A stretch of 64,000 nucleotides of DNA from Bugulina stolonifera (taxonomy: Eukaryota; Bryozoa; Gymnolaemata; Cheilostomatida; Bugulidae). The stretch lies in contig OW285192.1 in assembly GCA_935421135.1 (NCBI GenBank), positions 13,843,501-13,907,500 of the forward strand, in the 5' to 3' direction. A program made the position numbers and the translations under genes. The notes under the pieces were generated by a model, which did no database searches, was not told where the DNA came from, and saw only the letters and a list, made by a program, of their open reading frames with translations. Position 1 is the stretch's first letter. The number at the start of each line of letters is the position of its first letter. Below, one piece after another: positions 1 to 11,510 of this stretch.

Positions 1-1043
1 TTGATTATCATGAGTTGAGATATCATTCATGCTTGAATATGACTTTATGTGTCTGTAAAAAAAAGTTTAGATGATCAAAACAATGCAAAACCTTACATCA
101 ATTTAGTCGTCGTCAAATGTGTAAAGAGTTCCTCTATGATGCAGCTGTGCTGCAGTTTTTTGCATGCTGTTAAGAATTTTAAAATGGTTATATTTTTCCA
201 TTACTATGCTGTGACACAGTCGTTGAGCTAAACAGTCATGTTGAAGGTTTTATAGAGTTGTCTGCACTTGAGAACATATTTTACTGCCTAATTTTGTTAC
301 ACTGATAAACACATGTTATGTACTAAATTGCCCCTAACATTTTTATTTTTGCATAGCTGATAGTAGAACATTCTAGATATTGCTGAATAATTTCGAATCT
401 AGTTTCTACTGACCAAGCACTTTGACATCTCTCATGCCGAATCTTACTTTCATACTTATTCTTCGTAGACCATCTTGGGGTCTAATGACGTTATTTTTTG
501 CAATAAAAAAGATTCTACAGTACTGCGGATGACTGACAGAACTGCTTTAATTATTTTTTTTAGCTTTGTCTCTCTTGTTTGACCATAAACTGTAAGATTA
601 TATTCCGATTACCTTCACACTGGAAAAACTTCATATGGCAGCTTTGAGCAATGATTGCTCATGATTTGTGCATTTGAGTAGTCAAGCTAGAGAAAGCAAT
701 GTGGAAAAGTCAAGGAAAGTGAATAATTTTGGGGGCTAGCCCCTCTTAACCAATTGTTCATGAAAGTAAGCAACTACAAAAACTGTCGGAATAGGTAATG
801 GAAAAAGGCTAAGCAGACTACATTGCACATGCAGTTGAAATTCATGCTCCAAAGTTTAACACGTGTTAGAGTTGTAACTGACAACTCCATGGAGTATGCT
901 TTCTGTGAATTGTTAGTAGTTGATCTACATTGCTAATACTTCACGTTTTCATCTGTCTATCACTACGAAAGACTATCTGTTTGGCAATGACAGTAGAAGA
1001 GCGATCCCATGAATCGACTTAGGTCACTATCTGCTGTATAGTT
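1..1043. other. U1 left flank, no gene seen
   Basis: Non-coding part of U1. I see no exon with splice sites and no coherent reading frame. Bases 651-1,043 match about 26,340-26,735 and the last 150 also match 13,800-13,955, which defines the empty target site of the LTR element that follows. Confidence 0.6.
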
Positions 1044-1048
1044 ACCAC
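1044..1048 (+). repeat. Target-site duplication, left copy (ACCAC)
   Basis: ACCAC lies immediately before the TGTTATATAG terminus and again immediately after the CA terminus at 4,143-4,147. The uninterrupted homologs in U2 and U3 contain TTTACCAC once. This is the standard 5-bp duplication made by an LTR-retrotransposon integrase. Confidence 0.9.
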
Positions 1049-1063
1049 TGTTATATAGTCATT

Positions 1064-2031
1064 TCTAATGGAGAGGAGAGAACTGACGCTATTCTCTGAG
1101 GATACAGGTCTAAGTGATTCGATGACCGGAGAGTTTGTTTTCTCGAACATTTTCCCCCGAGTTCTACTGCTGGTTGATTTGTCTTCTGCATCTTTGGGTT
1201 TCTTCAGCGCAGACCTCAATGGTATGTTCTCATTATTGTTATTATGATTATTAGTTCTACGCTCTGGACTGTTACAACTGTTAGCTTCCATATGATTACT
1301 AAATGATATTGAAGTGTTAGTTGGACTGTTTAGGCTATCTGAACTACCTCTACGTGAAGACCCAGTCGACGAGCCCAGTGACCCTTGACCTTCTATTGTT
1401 TTTATTAACGATTTAACGGAGACTATGTTCTGATTACTTTTGATATCGCTTGTTCTCCGACCTTGTCTAAGAGCAACTAACTCCCTATCACTACCGAGTA
1501 TGTGTTTTTGATCTCACTAGTTGGTAGAACAGTTAAACCTTTCTGTGCCTTCACCCTGTCTAGTTCTGCCTGTAGGAGATTACTCTGCTTCTGGAGGTCT
1601 TCATTCTTCCTTGAGAGCTCTCTGTTCTTTTCCACTAACAGTTCCTTCTCTTCCACTGCTTCAGCTTTGATAGCGTTAGCTATAACTACAGCCGTCTGCA
1701 AGTCACTCTGAAACTGCTTCCAGTCACTCGCCTCTTCCTCATGCCTCTGTGAGAGGGCCTCCATCTCCTTCTCAAACTCTATATACCTGTGCTTAGCACC
1801 CTTGAGCTCAGCTTGCAAGTCACTGACTTCAATTCTAACATTTTTATTCTCCTCTATAAGCCGATTGTTCTCCTTCCTCTGTGCCTCGAGGTCCTTGCGG
1901 ACCTCCACCAGCTGAGTCTCCAGCTGTCCCCTGTCAGCGCTAATCTTATCATATTTAAACTCCAGGTCACTAATGCATGTCTTATTGTTATTCCTAGCTG
2001 ACACTAGCTCCTGTTCCTGTTCCACTGAGGA
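1064..2031 (-). pseudogene. Cytospin (SPECC1-like) coiled-coil fragment, intronless, inside LTR element
   Basis: Read on the minus strand from 2,031, this gives a long charged coiled coil containing [20 protein letters not shown] followed by KAEAVEEKELL. From my knowledge of the family this strongly resembles the cytospin-A/SPECC1L signature ([20 protein letters not shown]). About 60 codons later the frame shifts near 1,495. The next frame reads GSDRELVALRQGRR and then VKSLIKTIEG, matching the RDLAALRQG...VKTLIKSFD linker before the cytospin calponin-homology domain. A Ser/Asn-rich tail follows to about 1,064, where the sequence meets the LTR stub. There are no introns, which suggests capture from an mRNA. 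The calponin-homology domain is absent. Cytospins link actin and microtubules, but this copy looks non-functional. Confidence 0.8.
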
Positions 2032-2525
2032 AAGCTACTAGCGTACAGAACTTGAAGAGCTCTGACCAATCTATCAAAAGAGCCAGTAGTATTGATAACT
2101 TGTGTCGACCCACAGCATCTTCTCTTCAGAAAAACAAACAAACCAGCCAGTTGGGAAAAACTCAAGTCACTATCAAAGAAGAGCGTTCTCCACGCTCCTC
2201 CCCAAGTAGACTTCCTGTAAATATTTCGAGACGCATTAACTCTCAGTCTAACAATATGGCTACCAATGGTTCCGCCTCTCCGCCGTCTGCGATGAAGAAG
2301 TCCTCCAGTATTCAGAACATCAGCAAGCAATCTCTAAGTGTATTGAGGAGGGCTCAGAGCTCACAGAATGTAAGCAATGGCACACGGGATCCTAGGTCTA
2401 GTATGCGGAATAGGGCTACCACCCCTTCAAACGCACTAGCGTACAACGCAGAACTTCTAGCTATATTTGAGAAAGAAAAAAAAAGGTTTAGAAGGAAGAA
2501 TTTCTGAATTGGTGCAGATTACAGA
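2032..2525 (+). pseudogene. Cytospin-like N-terminal fragment, sense orientation, inside LTR element
   Basis: Starts at the point where the antisense fragment ends. It encodes a basic Ser-rich region with repeated SS-I/V-QN-type motifs (TSVQNLKSSDQS, SSIQNISKQS, SSQNVSNGTRDPRSS) and then NAELLAIFEKEKKRF. One frame further on it reads GRISELVQITEKRK. This is the layout of the cytospin N terminus, a Ser-rich basic stretch followed by the first coiled coil. A frameshift lies in the A-run near 2,480. Assignment to cytospin rests on layout and on its position next to the clear cytospin fragment, so it is less certain than the antisense piece. Confidence 0.6.
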
Positions 2526-3172
2526 AAAGAGAAAGAGCTGCTCTTCAGAAAGAGTACGATGATGGTGAACCGGTCAGGGAAGCCATCAGGAACCTTGAAC
2601 TGGCTGCTAACCAGTTTGCCCAAGGTTCCGGGTCTGGTGTTACTACTGCTCCTGTAACACCAGTGCGTCCCAGTGCTAGTTCAGGGTCCTTGAACCCCTC
2701 TAGCTCTCAGGGTAAGGTGGTGTCTCCCCATAAGACAACACCCACTGTGGTGCCCAACACTGCAGCCACCACAGTAGTGCAAGAAGAGGTGTCTCCCAGC
2801 GGGACACCTGTGGTGCTTTCAGCAAGGACTGTGCAGGGTGCACAGGCTAGCGACTCTGCCCCAGCAGAGGAGAGGGGGCCCCAGGCCCAGCAGAGAATGG
2901 TGCTTCCTAGTGAGACACCAGCGAGTACTGTGCAGGGTGCACAGGGTGGTAGCTCTTCTTCAGTAGACGAGTGGGCCAGTGACGGAAACCCTGCCAGCGA
3001 AAAGGAAAAAGTTGTCGAGGACAACATGGCAGGGATGGGATTTCTCTGGAAGAGATATGAGTGCGTCAACAATGCGTTGGTTGATTCACTGCTTCTACAG
3101 AGAGCATGGTTAATGGTGACACCTGAGTATTATCAGATGTACAGTGGTAGTAGTGGTTGTGCACTACACTGA
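2526..3172 (+). CDS. Low-complexity Pro/Ser/Thr/Val-rich open frame in LTR element
   Basis: Open from about 2,526 to the TGA at 3,172. It begins with a charged helix (LQKRERAALQKEYDDGEP, then VREAIRNLELAANQF), followed by about 130 residues rich in Pro, Ser, Thr, Val and Gln with a repeated TVQGAQ motif. It ends with a short hydrophobic C terminus (MGFLWKRYECVNNALVDSLL). It could be more captured cytospin or the element's own gag-like product. No zinc knuckle or other gag mark is visible. The reading frame differs from that of the upstream fragment. Confidence 0.35.
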
Positions 3173-3376
3173 GCTCTTGCTTCGGCAACAGCTACTGACT
3201 TACTGACTCTCCTGGAGAGGAAGTATGTATGGTGCGACTAACTCTTCATAGAGAAGTTGCAGAATGCGTAGTCATTTCTAAAGCAGAAATGATTTCTGAG
3301 GAGGAATCTTTACAGTTCCTCTTGTTGGTTTCTGAATCTCAAGTAGACTGGCATGGCCATCTCTACCTTTGGCAGT

Positions 3377-3696
3377 GTGTCATAGGACGCAAGAGTGGGA
3401 GAGAACGCTAGTCCATCCTACAGTGGAAGAAGATAGAGTGATACTCTTTTCAGGTGAATCTCTACAAAGAGGTAAGCCAAGGTAATGGTGACTTGATGTC
3501 TAGAAGGACTTCTTCAGTAGCCCTGTGTACAATACTGTGTCATAGGACGCAAGAGTGGGAGAGAACGCTAGTCCATCCTACAGTGGAAGAAGATAGAGTG
3601 ATACTCTTTTCAGGTGAATCTCTACAAAGAGGTAAGCCAAGGTAATGGTGACTTGATGTCTAGAAGGACTTCTTCAGTAGCCCTGTGTACAATACT
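3377..3696 (+). repeat. Perfect 160-bp tandem duplication
   Basis: Bases 3,377-3,536 and 3,537-3,696 appear identical in this read (start GTGTCATAGG, end ACAATACT). Because 160 is not a multiple of three, no single frame reads through both copies alike. The identity implies a recent duplication or an assembly artefact. Confidence 0.9.
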
Positions 3697-3926
3697 GAAA
3701 GGGCTTAGAAAGACCTGTACCCTTCTGTGTGCACATGTACCATGTGTGACTAAATGCATATGCTCAATGTACTTCTTGAACATTATTGTGATTGTAATGT
3801 TTACACCAAGAGGGGGCATATTATATAGCAGCTTTTAAAAGCTTTATGTATATGTTGATCATTGTACCGTATCCAATACCAGTTTAGTTTCATTACTAGG
3901 TTGTTGGTAAAGCTCAGAGGAAGCCC

Positions 3927-3940
3927 GAGAGAAGAGGGCA
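3927..3940 (+). promoter_or_regulatory. Polypurine tract
   Basis: GAGAGAAGAGGGCA abuts the 3' LTR, which is the position of the plus-strand primer of LTR elements. A similar tract, AAGAGGGGGCA, precedes TATTATATAGCAGC about 120 bases upstream and may be a relic of an earlier LTR edge. Confidence 0.65.
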
Positions 3941-4142
3941 TGTTATATAGTCATTACGGCTATTCTAAGCGTCTCGTAAGAGACTACGCTAAAGGTCGGA
4001 GCTGATTGGCTAACCGGACAACGAAATACTACGCTACAAGCCGAGAGGATTAGGAAGACTATTCAACCTTATCTTCATGAACTTCGGTGAGTGAAGACGT
4101 ACCTAACTACGCTAAGTATATTACGAACCTGACTATTCAACA
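3941..4142 (+). repeat. 3' long terminal repeat (202 bp)
   Basis: Runs from TGTTATATAG to CTATTCAACA with the usual TG...CA ends. Only its first 15 bases recur at the element's left end (1,049-1,063), so the 5' LTR has been lost or was replaced when host sequence was acquired. Confidence 0.85.
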
Positions 4143-4147
4143 ACCAC
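4143..4147 (+). repeat. Target-site duplication, right copy (ACCAC)
   Basis: Second copy of the 5-bp duplication. Downstream sequence (AATGGCTGCTTGACC...) continues the U2/U3 alignment at about 13,955 and 26,730. Confidence 0.9.
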
Positions 4148-4788
4148 AATGGCTGCTTGACCTGCCACCACAGAACTATGATGGCGTGAATTTCAATCTA
4201 CATGATATTTTGGTCTACCTACACCTGCCCAAACTTATTTATACTCAATATACAACATTGTTTCTTACAGGATCTCACATTGCACAATATTTGTGTCAAT
4301 ACGCTTGTTTGTCTATATGTTTACATTTTAATATAATCCTAAACTTCACAATCACCAGATGTGCATATCCGTGTTAAATATATATGCAAACTACATCCTA
4401 TGAAACATCATCCTCTCTAGTCAGTTGGAATGTTTATGTTTTATGGAAAATATACTTATTTAAGAGAAAATCAGCTGTATACAAAATTTTCTAGACATTA
4501 TCAGAGTGAGCAAGTTAAAACACAATAAATAAATAAATAAATAAAATAAACAATATTCTGCATTTAAAAAAATTAAATAGCTTAAAATCTTACAGTAGTA
4601 TCACTGGAATACTGGAATCTATACTACGCTGATTACAACTTGTTGTCTGTTTAACACATTTTAGCAATACAGCTGACACAACACTAGCTGTTCCATTTTG
4701 ACTAGAAATTTATGAAAAGTTCTGTGGAAAAAAGTTAAATTCTTTAAAAAAAAGGTTGTAGGAGTACTACATGTTGAAGAGGAAATGT

Positions 4789-7371
4789 CTATGACTGTCT
4801 TCCACCGTGCAGACACCATAGTAGGTAACGGGTTTGAAGCAGTATATCCTGGTAGTCATGACGAACACTCGTAAATTCTGAACTTGGAATAATCTCATTC
4901 TACAATGACAGCAATAATAGTGAACTAAAAGAGTTTATGCTAAAAACTAGTTGTCAATTGAACGACGGATAATGATAAAAATTCATTTGCAAAACAATTT
5001 AATTGTTCAAAAAATAGGCGCCTCACAGCAGATGTGTGAAACTTTAAAGTAAAACCAAAATGCAGATGATTGACTTTTAAGTAAGACAGTTAACTTTTGC
5101 ATTTGTACACGAATATTATTCTACCGTAGTTCTGAATGCAGCAATGGGATACACAAGAATTGCGGGTAAACTTACAGTACATGTGAGTAGAGGATTGCAC
5201 CTGGGCATTATAGCGCAAGCCATGTCACTCAACTGAGACTGAAATTTCTGTATCAATGTACGGTGACGAAAAGTAGCTGTGTACAAGTGGGTTTGATTTG
5301 ATGCCAAATGGCAGTAGGTTGTCTGTAGTCTTGAATGTATGTTGAATTTCTTCATCTACAAAGTTGGTAATATCTTCTTCACACAAAGTAACATTGGAAT
5401 TTTGATGTCATTTCCATATTTTACCGCAAACAGTGAGTGATTGTTACACACGACTTGATTCACAAAGGCATTAGATGTCAGACTAAAAAGCAGACGAATC
5501 TAAATACAAAATTTTAGTGAATGACTGCTATTATTCCGAGAACATTCAGTGAGATTTCACTACTGTTGTAGTGTAGTAATGAAGTCTCATAGATGCATGT
5601 ATAATAATAGTAATAACATCTTATTTTACACTTACAGTATCGTTCAGGTGTGCGAACTGACGTCTGCATTGAAGCGGATTTATGTCGGGTCCTCTATTTA
5701 AATTGACTCGGTTAAAATTTGACACCTGTGAATAAGTAATGTTATTCAAACTTCAAAATAAATATAGTGCAACAAACTATGCAATAAACTATACTATTGT
5801 CATACTAATAACCTGTGAATGCCCACATGAACAAACTGTCAGCTACGACACAGCTCAAAAGAACTTACGTGAACTACTTGAAAAACAACAGGGTAACGAA
5901 CTACTTAGATATTCACTTTACATGGGCATGAAGGTAGCTACTTGAAAAATTCTGGAAAATTTAGGAAGACTCATAAACTGGCAAAAATCATCATGCAGTA
6001 ATATTGGTAAATTCTTAGATTTCTACTGTACTGCATGTCAATAGCTGCAATTTAAACAATCTTTCTAAAAAGACATACAATATACATATAAAGAGTCTTG
6101 TTAACAGAGCTGCAATTAAAGCAGCACTCAATGGCATTAGTTGGTCGAGTGTGGCATAATCCTTTGAATTGAGATAATTGAAAAATTATGGTTGGAAGTG
6201 AAATAAACATGAGATGCTAAAACAGAACTTGAATATTTGTTCACACATTATGATTATAAAATATAGCACTTACATAGAGGCCTGTGATCGCGTCTAAATT
6301 GTTCAGTGCACCATTTATATGTGCTCTCAGTGCTGGATAATCGATGCCTGAAATTAGTCTATGGTGATTTGGTAGCACTGTTGCTAGCAGACCGGAGTTT
6401 TGAGGCTGTGCACGCTCGATGGCGGCGTTTATATCACCAGGGTTTTGTGAGCCTTGATTTGAAATGCCGGCATGCCATGGGGCATTACTCCAGCGAATAG
6501 GAAGGTTGTTAGGATTATTAGATTCGACTGGTTCTCTTTCAAGTGGTGGATTCTGCTGTGATCTTTGTATGACCATTACCAAGGTGAGCAAAATTCCGAC
6601 AAATCCTAGAAAATATAAATTGTGATAAAGTTTTTCATGAATTTTTTTAGTAATTGTAAATTATTGCTGTGTATTAGATAGAATTTTTTACTAACGTTTT
6701 GTCTGTACTTTCTGTTTGTCTTGTTATTATTTTCAATTATATTTACATCCAAAGATGCGAGTACAAAAGACAAAACTTATTCAAAATACAGCTTTACTAA
6801 CAAAATATTTCAAAAAGTTAAACAGAAATACATATATTTATATATATCATATGACCCTGTGAATGATCAACCCTGAGAGATCTTAAGGTAGCTTACCTTG
6901 AAGAAACATGGTGCAAACAAAACGATTCTCTTCTGCTGGACCCTCTCGGTAGCCTTGCTTCCAAACCATTCTTACTGCTCTTATATAGTGCTGCCAAATG
7001 GGGAAATCCCTTAATATGACCGTTACCACCTGCAGAGAAATAATACGGTAACTAGGGGTAACAAGCTGCCACAACAAATATAAATATTACGTTATGCGAT
7101 AAATGCTTCAATTACCAATGTAGTTTTAGCCTGTGTCCTATGTACTCAGCCAACCATTTCCACCTTGTGTTCTAGAATAGCATGCTGCCTGGGCCATAGA
7201 AGATGCTCTAATGCTTAAGGGTCGCTAATAAACCTGTCTGATAATAATAATCATTAATAATTAATTATATTATTTCCATGCTATCCAATGTCAATACTGT
7301 TAAAATGTCTGTAATTGTTTATTGGAGAATTTAAATATGATTACCTGCAACAGCTGGGTCTTTCTGTAACT
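4789..7371 (-). pseudogene. Copy 1 of unknown membrane-protein-like gene (exon 2 frameshifted)
   Basis: Exons by homology and splice sites: 7,345-7,371; 7,116-7,171; 6,897-7,029; 6,274-6,605; 5,636-5,725; 5,176-5,355; 4,789-4,899 (stop 4,789-4,791). Exons 3-7 are open with matching phases. Exon 2 is 56 bases against 57 in U3 (one base missing before its donor), which throws exon 3 out of frame. Protein features match U3: LRDFPIWQHYI in exon 3, hydrophobic GFVGILLTLVMVI at the start of exon 4, C-terminal YQDILLQTRYLLWCLHGGRQ. I do not recognise the family. Another splice choice could rescue the frame, so the pseudogene call is moderate. Confidence 0.5.
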
Positions 7372-8879
7372 CTTTATATCTTGACTATTATGGACACATA
7401 AACAGATGTATCTTTTGTATGGCTCAGTTATTTTCGATGGTAGTCAGTGAGCAGAAGATGAAGAAAAGACTAAAATCTATGGTTAGCAATTACTATAATA
7501 ATACTTCAAAGATATTGCAATTCCATCGATTGTACCAATGTACAGTGTAATAATGGCATTGTTGTGTTAATCATACTTAGATATTGTGAATATTTAGCCT
7601 AAGATTCCTGTACGATCCAGTTATTTTCCTGTATCACTTACATAATGATTACATCAACCATCCCATTCTCAATAACACAACATACTTTCATGATTCTCTA
7701 AACGTGGGAATAGAAATTTTATATGTTATTGCAATCTATGTCTGCATCGGATAGGTCGAAAATTTGAGCTGCCATCACAAAAGTTTTTGTCGGGAATAAA
7801 TTGTCATCTGAACTGAATAGGTTGTTGAACACCAGTAAGAAAATCAACTGACTGATCAGCTTTCTTTGTTTTTGCCGGCTATTGTACAATCACATGAAAA
7901 TTATCAAATTGAAACAATTTGGTCAAAAATTAGTCATTAGTCATCTATACACATCAGAAATCCTGATGCAGTAGAAAAAAAATATGTGAAAACTGCATGC
8001 TCACTGTCAACAAATATTTTATAAATATTAAACAAATGAATTTAATAATTCACTCTATGTGATGTTATTTTATGTGAGAAGTTCAATTTATCAATTGAGC
8101 AGTATAAATTAAAATGACAAAACACTTTAGAACATCATTTTGCAAAAAAACCCTTTTTTACTATAATATTTATATTCTAAACATGTTTTGCCATCTTCCT
8201 CCCAGTAACAGAGCAGATGAAAAAATAAAACAGTTGCCTATCAGAAGTCATGTTAATTTACTAGTTCATTAATTAACTAGTTGATTAAAGAGTCTAAACA
8301 GTGTATATACAATTCTTAACTACAAGTAGCTCTGAACTATCAACACAAAATACATTTAAGTGAAAAAAAATTAAGATCAAACTAAATGTTTACAATTTTT
8401 GAGGAAAGAATTGGTTAACATAATTATTATAACTTCACACATTTGTGCATAATAGAAATCACATATTATTTTTTCTAATGCTACCACCAACAGGATTATT
8501 ACGCAATTCACTCTGAATTTTGTCATTATTTATGTTCTTATTTTTTGGGTGACTCCTGCGAGTTCTGCGGCAGGTATCTGTATTCAAAGACTTTAATCAT
8601 CCTCAACCAACAATACAAGATTTGTGAGCAAACTATTTTCAAACCCGCGACTAAGCTGATTACGAAGGTGGAACAAGGTGTAGAGTACCTTGTATGACTC
8701 CTCTATCAGAGACTGTCTTTCCAGTTGAAGTTACAAATATACAGCATTCATACATGTAATTATAATTTATAATTACACTTGTATATGTACTTTTACTTGA
8801 AGTTGGTGTTATTTGCTTGTACCTGATGTTAGTGTGAAAAAATTGTTTGCACTTGTACCTCTCAGCGTCGGACTATATA

Positions 8880-8990
8880 CTTGACTTGTTCCTGGCTCAG
8901 TTTTCAGGGCAATAGCGCAATAGGTTGAGTGCTTGACTGTCAATCCAATGCCCGTAGGTTCGAATCCCGCTTCAGGACTGATTTTTTTCA
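8880..8990 (+). other. tRNA-like segment (SINE head or tRNA pseudogene)
   Basis: Contains an A-box-like TAGCGCAATAGGTTGAGTGC and a B-box GGTTCGAATCC, with CTGTCAA where an Asp (GTC) anticodon loop would be. The anticodon stem does not pair well and the acceptor stem is ambiguous, so I do not call a functional tRNA. The first part (to CAATAGC) is shared with U2 near 19,880 and the rest is not. Confidence 0.35.
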
Positions 8991-10564
8991 TCTGTTGTAT
9001 TCGATAAGATTAGCTAGGTATACAATACTAATCTCATCTGTAACTGTACCATAGGATTACTGCAGGTGCAATTCTATATTCAACTATAAGGCAATAAAAA
9101 GGCCGCTAAATATACTACTTATGAGCCAGAAGAACACGGTTTAAAATTGTAATTTTTTGCCTTACCTGCACCTTACCACATTTTACCACAACCCTGTACC
9201 TTTGTGGTCGTTAAATTAAAATCTATTTTTGGTGGAGTTCGCTAAATTAAATATACGTTAAATAAAACTTTCAACAAAATTCTCAAAATCGTTATTTTTT
9301 TCCACGTTAAATTAAGCCATTGTACAGTATATGGAGAGTACAACACAGTATACAGTGTACTATAGGATTGTAAATCTTCTGGGTCGAACAATATAAACTG
9401 AGGGAAGGGTTGTGCTATTGGGCAAGTAATAGAAGCATACAATCATACCCAGGGCAAACAGGTGATTAGACACTGTCTATATATAAAAAAGTTAGTAGGA
9501 CATTTGCACAAATACACCAATTTAAACTACATAGGTTGTGGGGGAATACAAAGTGATTAGTGCAGACTCCCAAGCTTGCATAAGGGAAGAAAGAAGTTAT
9601 ACAACCATTTAAAATGTTATATAAGCATGCAGAAATCTCCAGGTAGTTTGGGCAGTAGAGTATGGATTTCAACACAGTAAACCACAATAGTTGCCCTCAA
9701 TTATTGCAAGCAGGTTGCAGAATAAATAGGGCTAATTATACTGTGATCATACATCATCCCACATGTGTCTGAATCAGCTCTAATTGTATAGATTTTATAC
9801 CATATTTAAACATACAGTGTCTACACGTGATACAATTAAATAAATATCCTGTTTAGACCCTGCTAATGATAGCTTCTGGAATTCTCAATGGTGTCATAAC
9901 AATCAGGTCGCATGCACGTTTCCCACAACTAACATTAAAGAATCTGAATGGACTTTTGAAGGTAAAGACGTGATAGAGAGGCCAAAGTACTGTAATACAG
10001 TCTTTAGCTTAAAAATTGCGAAAACATTAAGAAAAGGTAGAATGGCTTAACTCTCCAATGGTGAGATACTAACGAGAAATTTGGTCAATGTTGCATTGGC
10101 TTTATAACCCAGCGGCAGCCATACTGTGGTTTAGGTTAAAGTACGAGAATTGAAGCTTCTTGGATATTTCAGGCCAAAATTCAACTGAAAATTCATTCTT
10201 TTGTTATTTGAAGGATAAATGCAACCTGCCTGCTTCTATCAACTAGTTGAGTGCACAAAATCAGTGGCAGGATGGTCCAGAAATTGTCTATATAATAAAA
10301 ATAAAGTAAACAATATTTCAACGAAGGCAATTGCACTAACTTCAACTGAAACCAAGTTAAACAATAAAGAAAATGTATTAATATCTGCATCTCTATGCAG
10401 ATTACATTAAAATGCACTAAGATTTAGTTGCAAGTAACTCCAATCTTTGTTGTGTAGCACATAATAGTAACTGTGAAAGAGAGAGGTAGCCGAAGTTAAT
10501 ATACAAGTTTATTATTATGGCAAGTTTTTTAATGAACCATAGAAATACAGCATCATTTAACACG

Positions 10565-10620
10565 TAATATAGTAATATAGTAATATAGTAATATAGTAAT
10601 ATAGTAATATAGCAATATAC
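10565..10620 (+). repeat. (TAATATAG)n microsatellite, U1
   Basis: About seven tandem copies of an 8-base unit, followed by looser TAAT/ACAATA repeats to about 10,720. It occupies the same unit position as the longer tracts at 22,078-22,395 and 37,744-37,793. Confidence 0.9.
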
Positions 10621-11357
10621 AAGTAATAATGTACGTAGTAATAGTAATATTGTAATACAGCAATATATAATGTACATGTACACTGTAGTAATAATGTAGT
10701 AACAACTGTAATAATAGAATGAGCAAAATATAAGAAGAGGAGGAAATAATCTCCTGTATAGAGTTATTTGAATTTCTATTTTGCATCAAGTTTCACCATT
10801 TGACAGTATTACCTATGCATTAAATAAATATATAGATGTCAGATTAGCTACATGTATATTAGCCATAATTATAACTTATTGTAATTTGAATTTAAATTTT
10901 TCATTAATTTTCAAAACCAATTAAAATTAGCATTGTATGAGTTGTGTATGACGTTCGTGATACAGCTACATGAACTTGTTAATTGGCCATATGGATTTAA
11001 GCCCCAAGGAAAATTAAACATGCATTTATTCGAATAATTAAGTGTTTATTACTAAAATATCTGGCCCGAAGGTTATGGATAATAAGATAATACAATAACT
11101 ATAATCATAAGTTCCAAGAAAATACTTGCTCACGTAATTTAAATTGTGAATTCCCACACGCTAAGAAATAACTTGGGGCAACAAGAAAAGATAATAAAGA
11201 GCCCATAAAAATCATAATTTTGTTTTACATTATTACCACTTGCTAATTACGTATTTTACAAAAGTACTTTTTCTTGCACATACTAGCACAGAAATGCAAT
11301 ACATGAATATTGTTATAATACCCTACAGCCGGCATATTTTTTCGTTGTTTCAGATGA

Positions 11358-11510
11358 CTATCAAGTAGTTGTACAAATTTAGGTGAAAAGGGTACAATTA
11401 GAGTACGTCCTGTTCCTTGGGAAGTTATTTTAGGATCTAATGTTGGTCAACACACTATCTATTCCCACTATGCTAAGTTAATATCTCAAAGACAATCAAT
11501 AACGCAATAG
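11358..11510 (+). pseudogene. Plus-strand terminal exon, U1 copy
   Basis: Open for 50 codons to TAG. Contains GTIRVRPVPWEVILGSNVGQ then [10 protein letters not shown] and a basic tail SQRQSI. It has one extra codon relative to U2, an in-frame change. An in-frame TGA lies just before 11,358, next to the likely acceptor, so this copy may be dead. I do not recognise the protein. Confidence 0.5.

Larger units (their letters stand above)
1049..4142 (+). mobile_element. LTR retroelement with captured host sequence
   Basis: A 3.1-kb insertion found only in U1. It begins TGTTATATAGTCATT and ends in a 202-base LTR starting with the same 15 bases and finishing ...ATTCAACA, flanked by ACCAC duplications. 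A purine tract (GAGAGAAGAGGGCA) sits directly before the 3' LTR, as a polypurine tract should. The 5' LTR is reduced to about 15 bases before unrelated sequence begins. I see no reverse transcriptase, integrase or protease. The interior holds two cytospin fragments in opposite orientations, a Pro/Ser/Thr-rich open frame and a perfect 160-base tandem repeat. It is non-autonomous and must have been mobilised by an element elsewhere. The superfamily is not determinable. Confidence 0.85.
7372..11357. other. U1 interior without recognised genes
   Basis: Non-coding sequence aligned with 18,342-23,028 of U2. It holds a tRNA-like segment near 8,885-8,990, an (TAATATAG)n tract at 10,565-10,620 and AT-rich repeats. 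Longer frames here overlap AT-repeat sequence (10,417-10,789) or are not preserved in U2. A possible first exon of the minus-strand gene lies near 7,650-7,700 (ATGAAAGTATG... to a GTAAGTGATAC donor). Confidence 0.5.

Noticed and set aside
8885..8985. Functional tRNA-Asp gene
   Set aside because: A- and B-box-like motifs are present, but the anticodon stem mispairs, the acceptor stem is ambiguous and half is missing from U2.
10417..10789. Hydrophobic Tyr/Leu/Ile-rich minus-strand frames
   Set aside because: They are translations of the (TAATATAG)n and related AT repeats.
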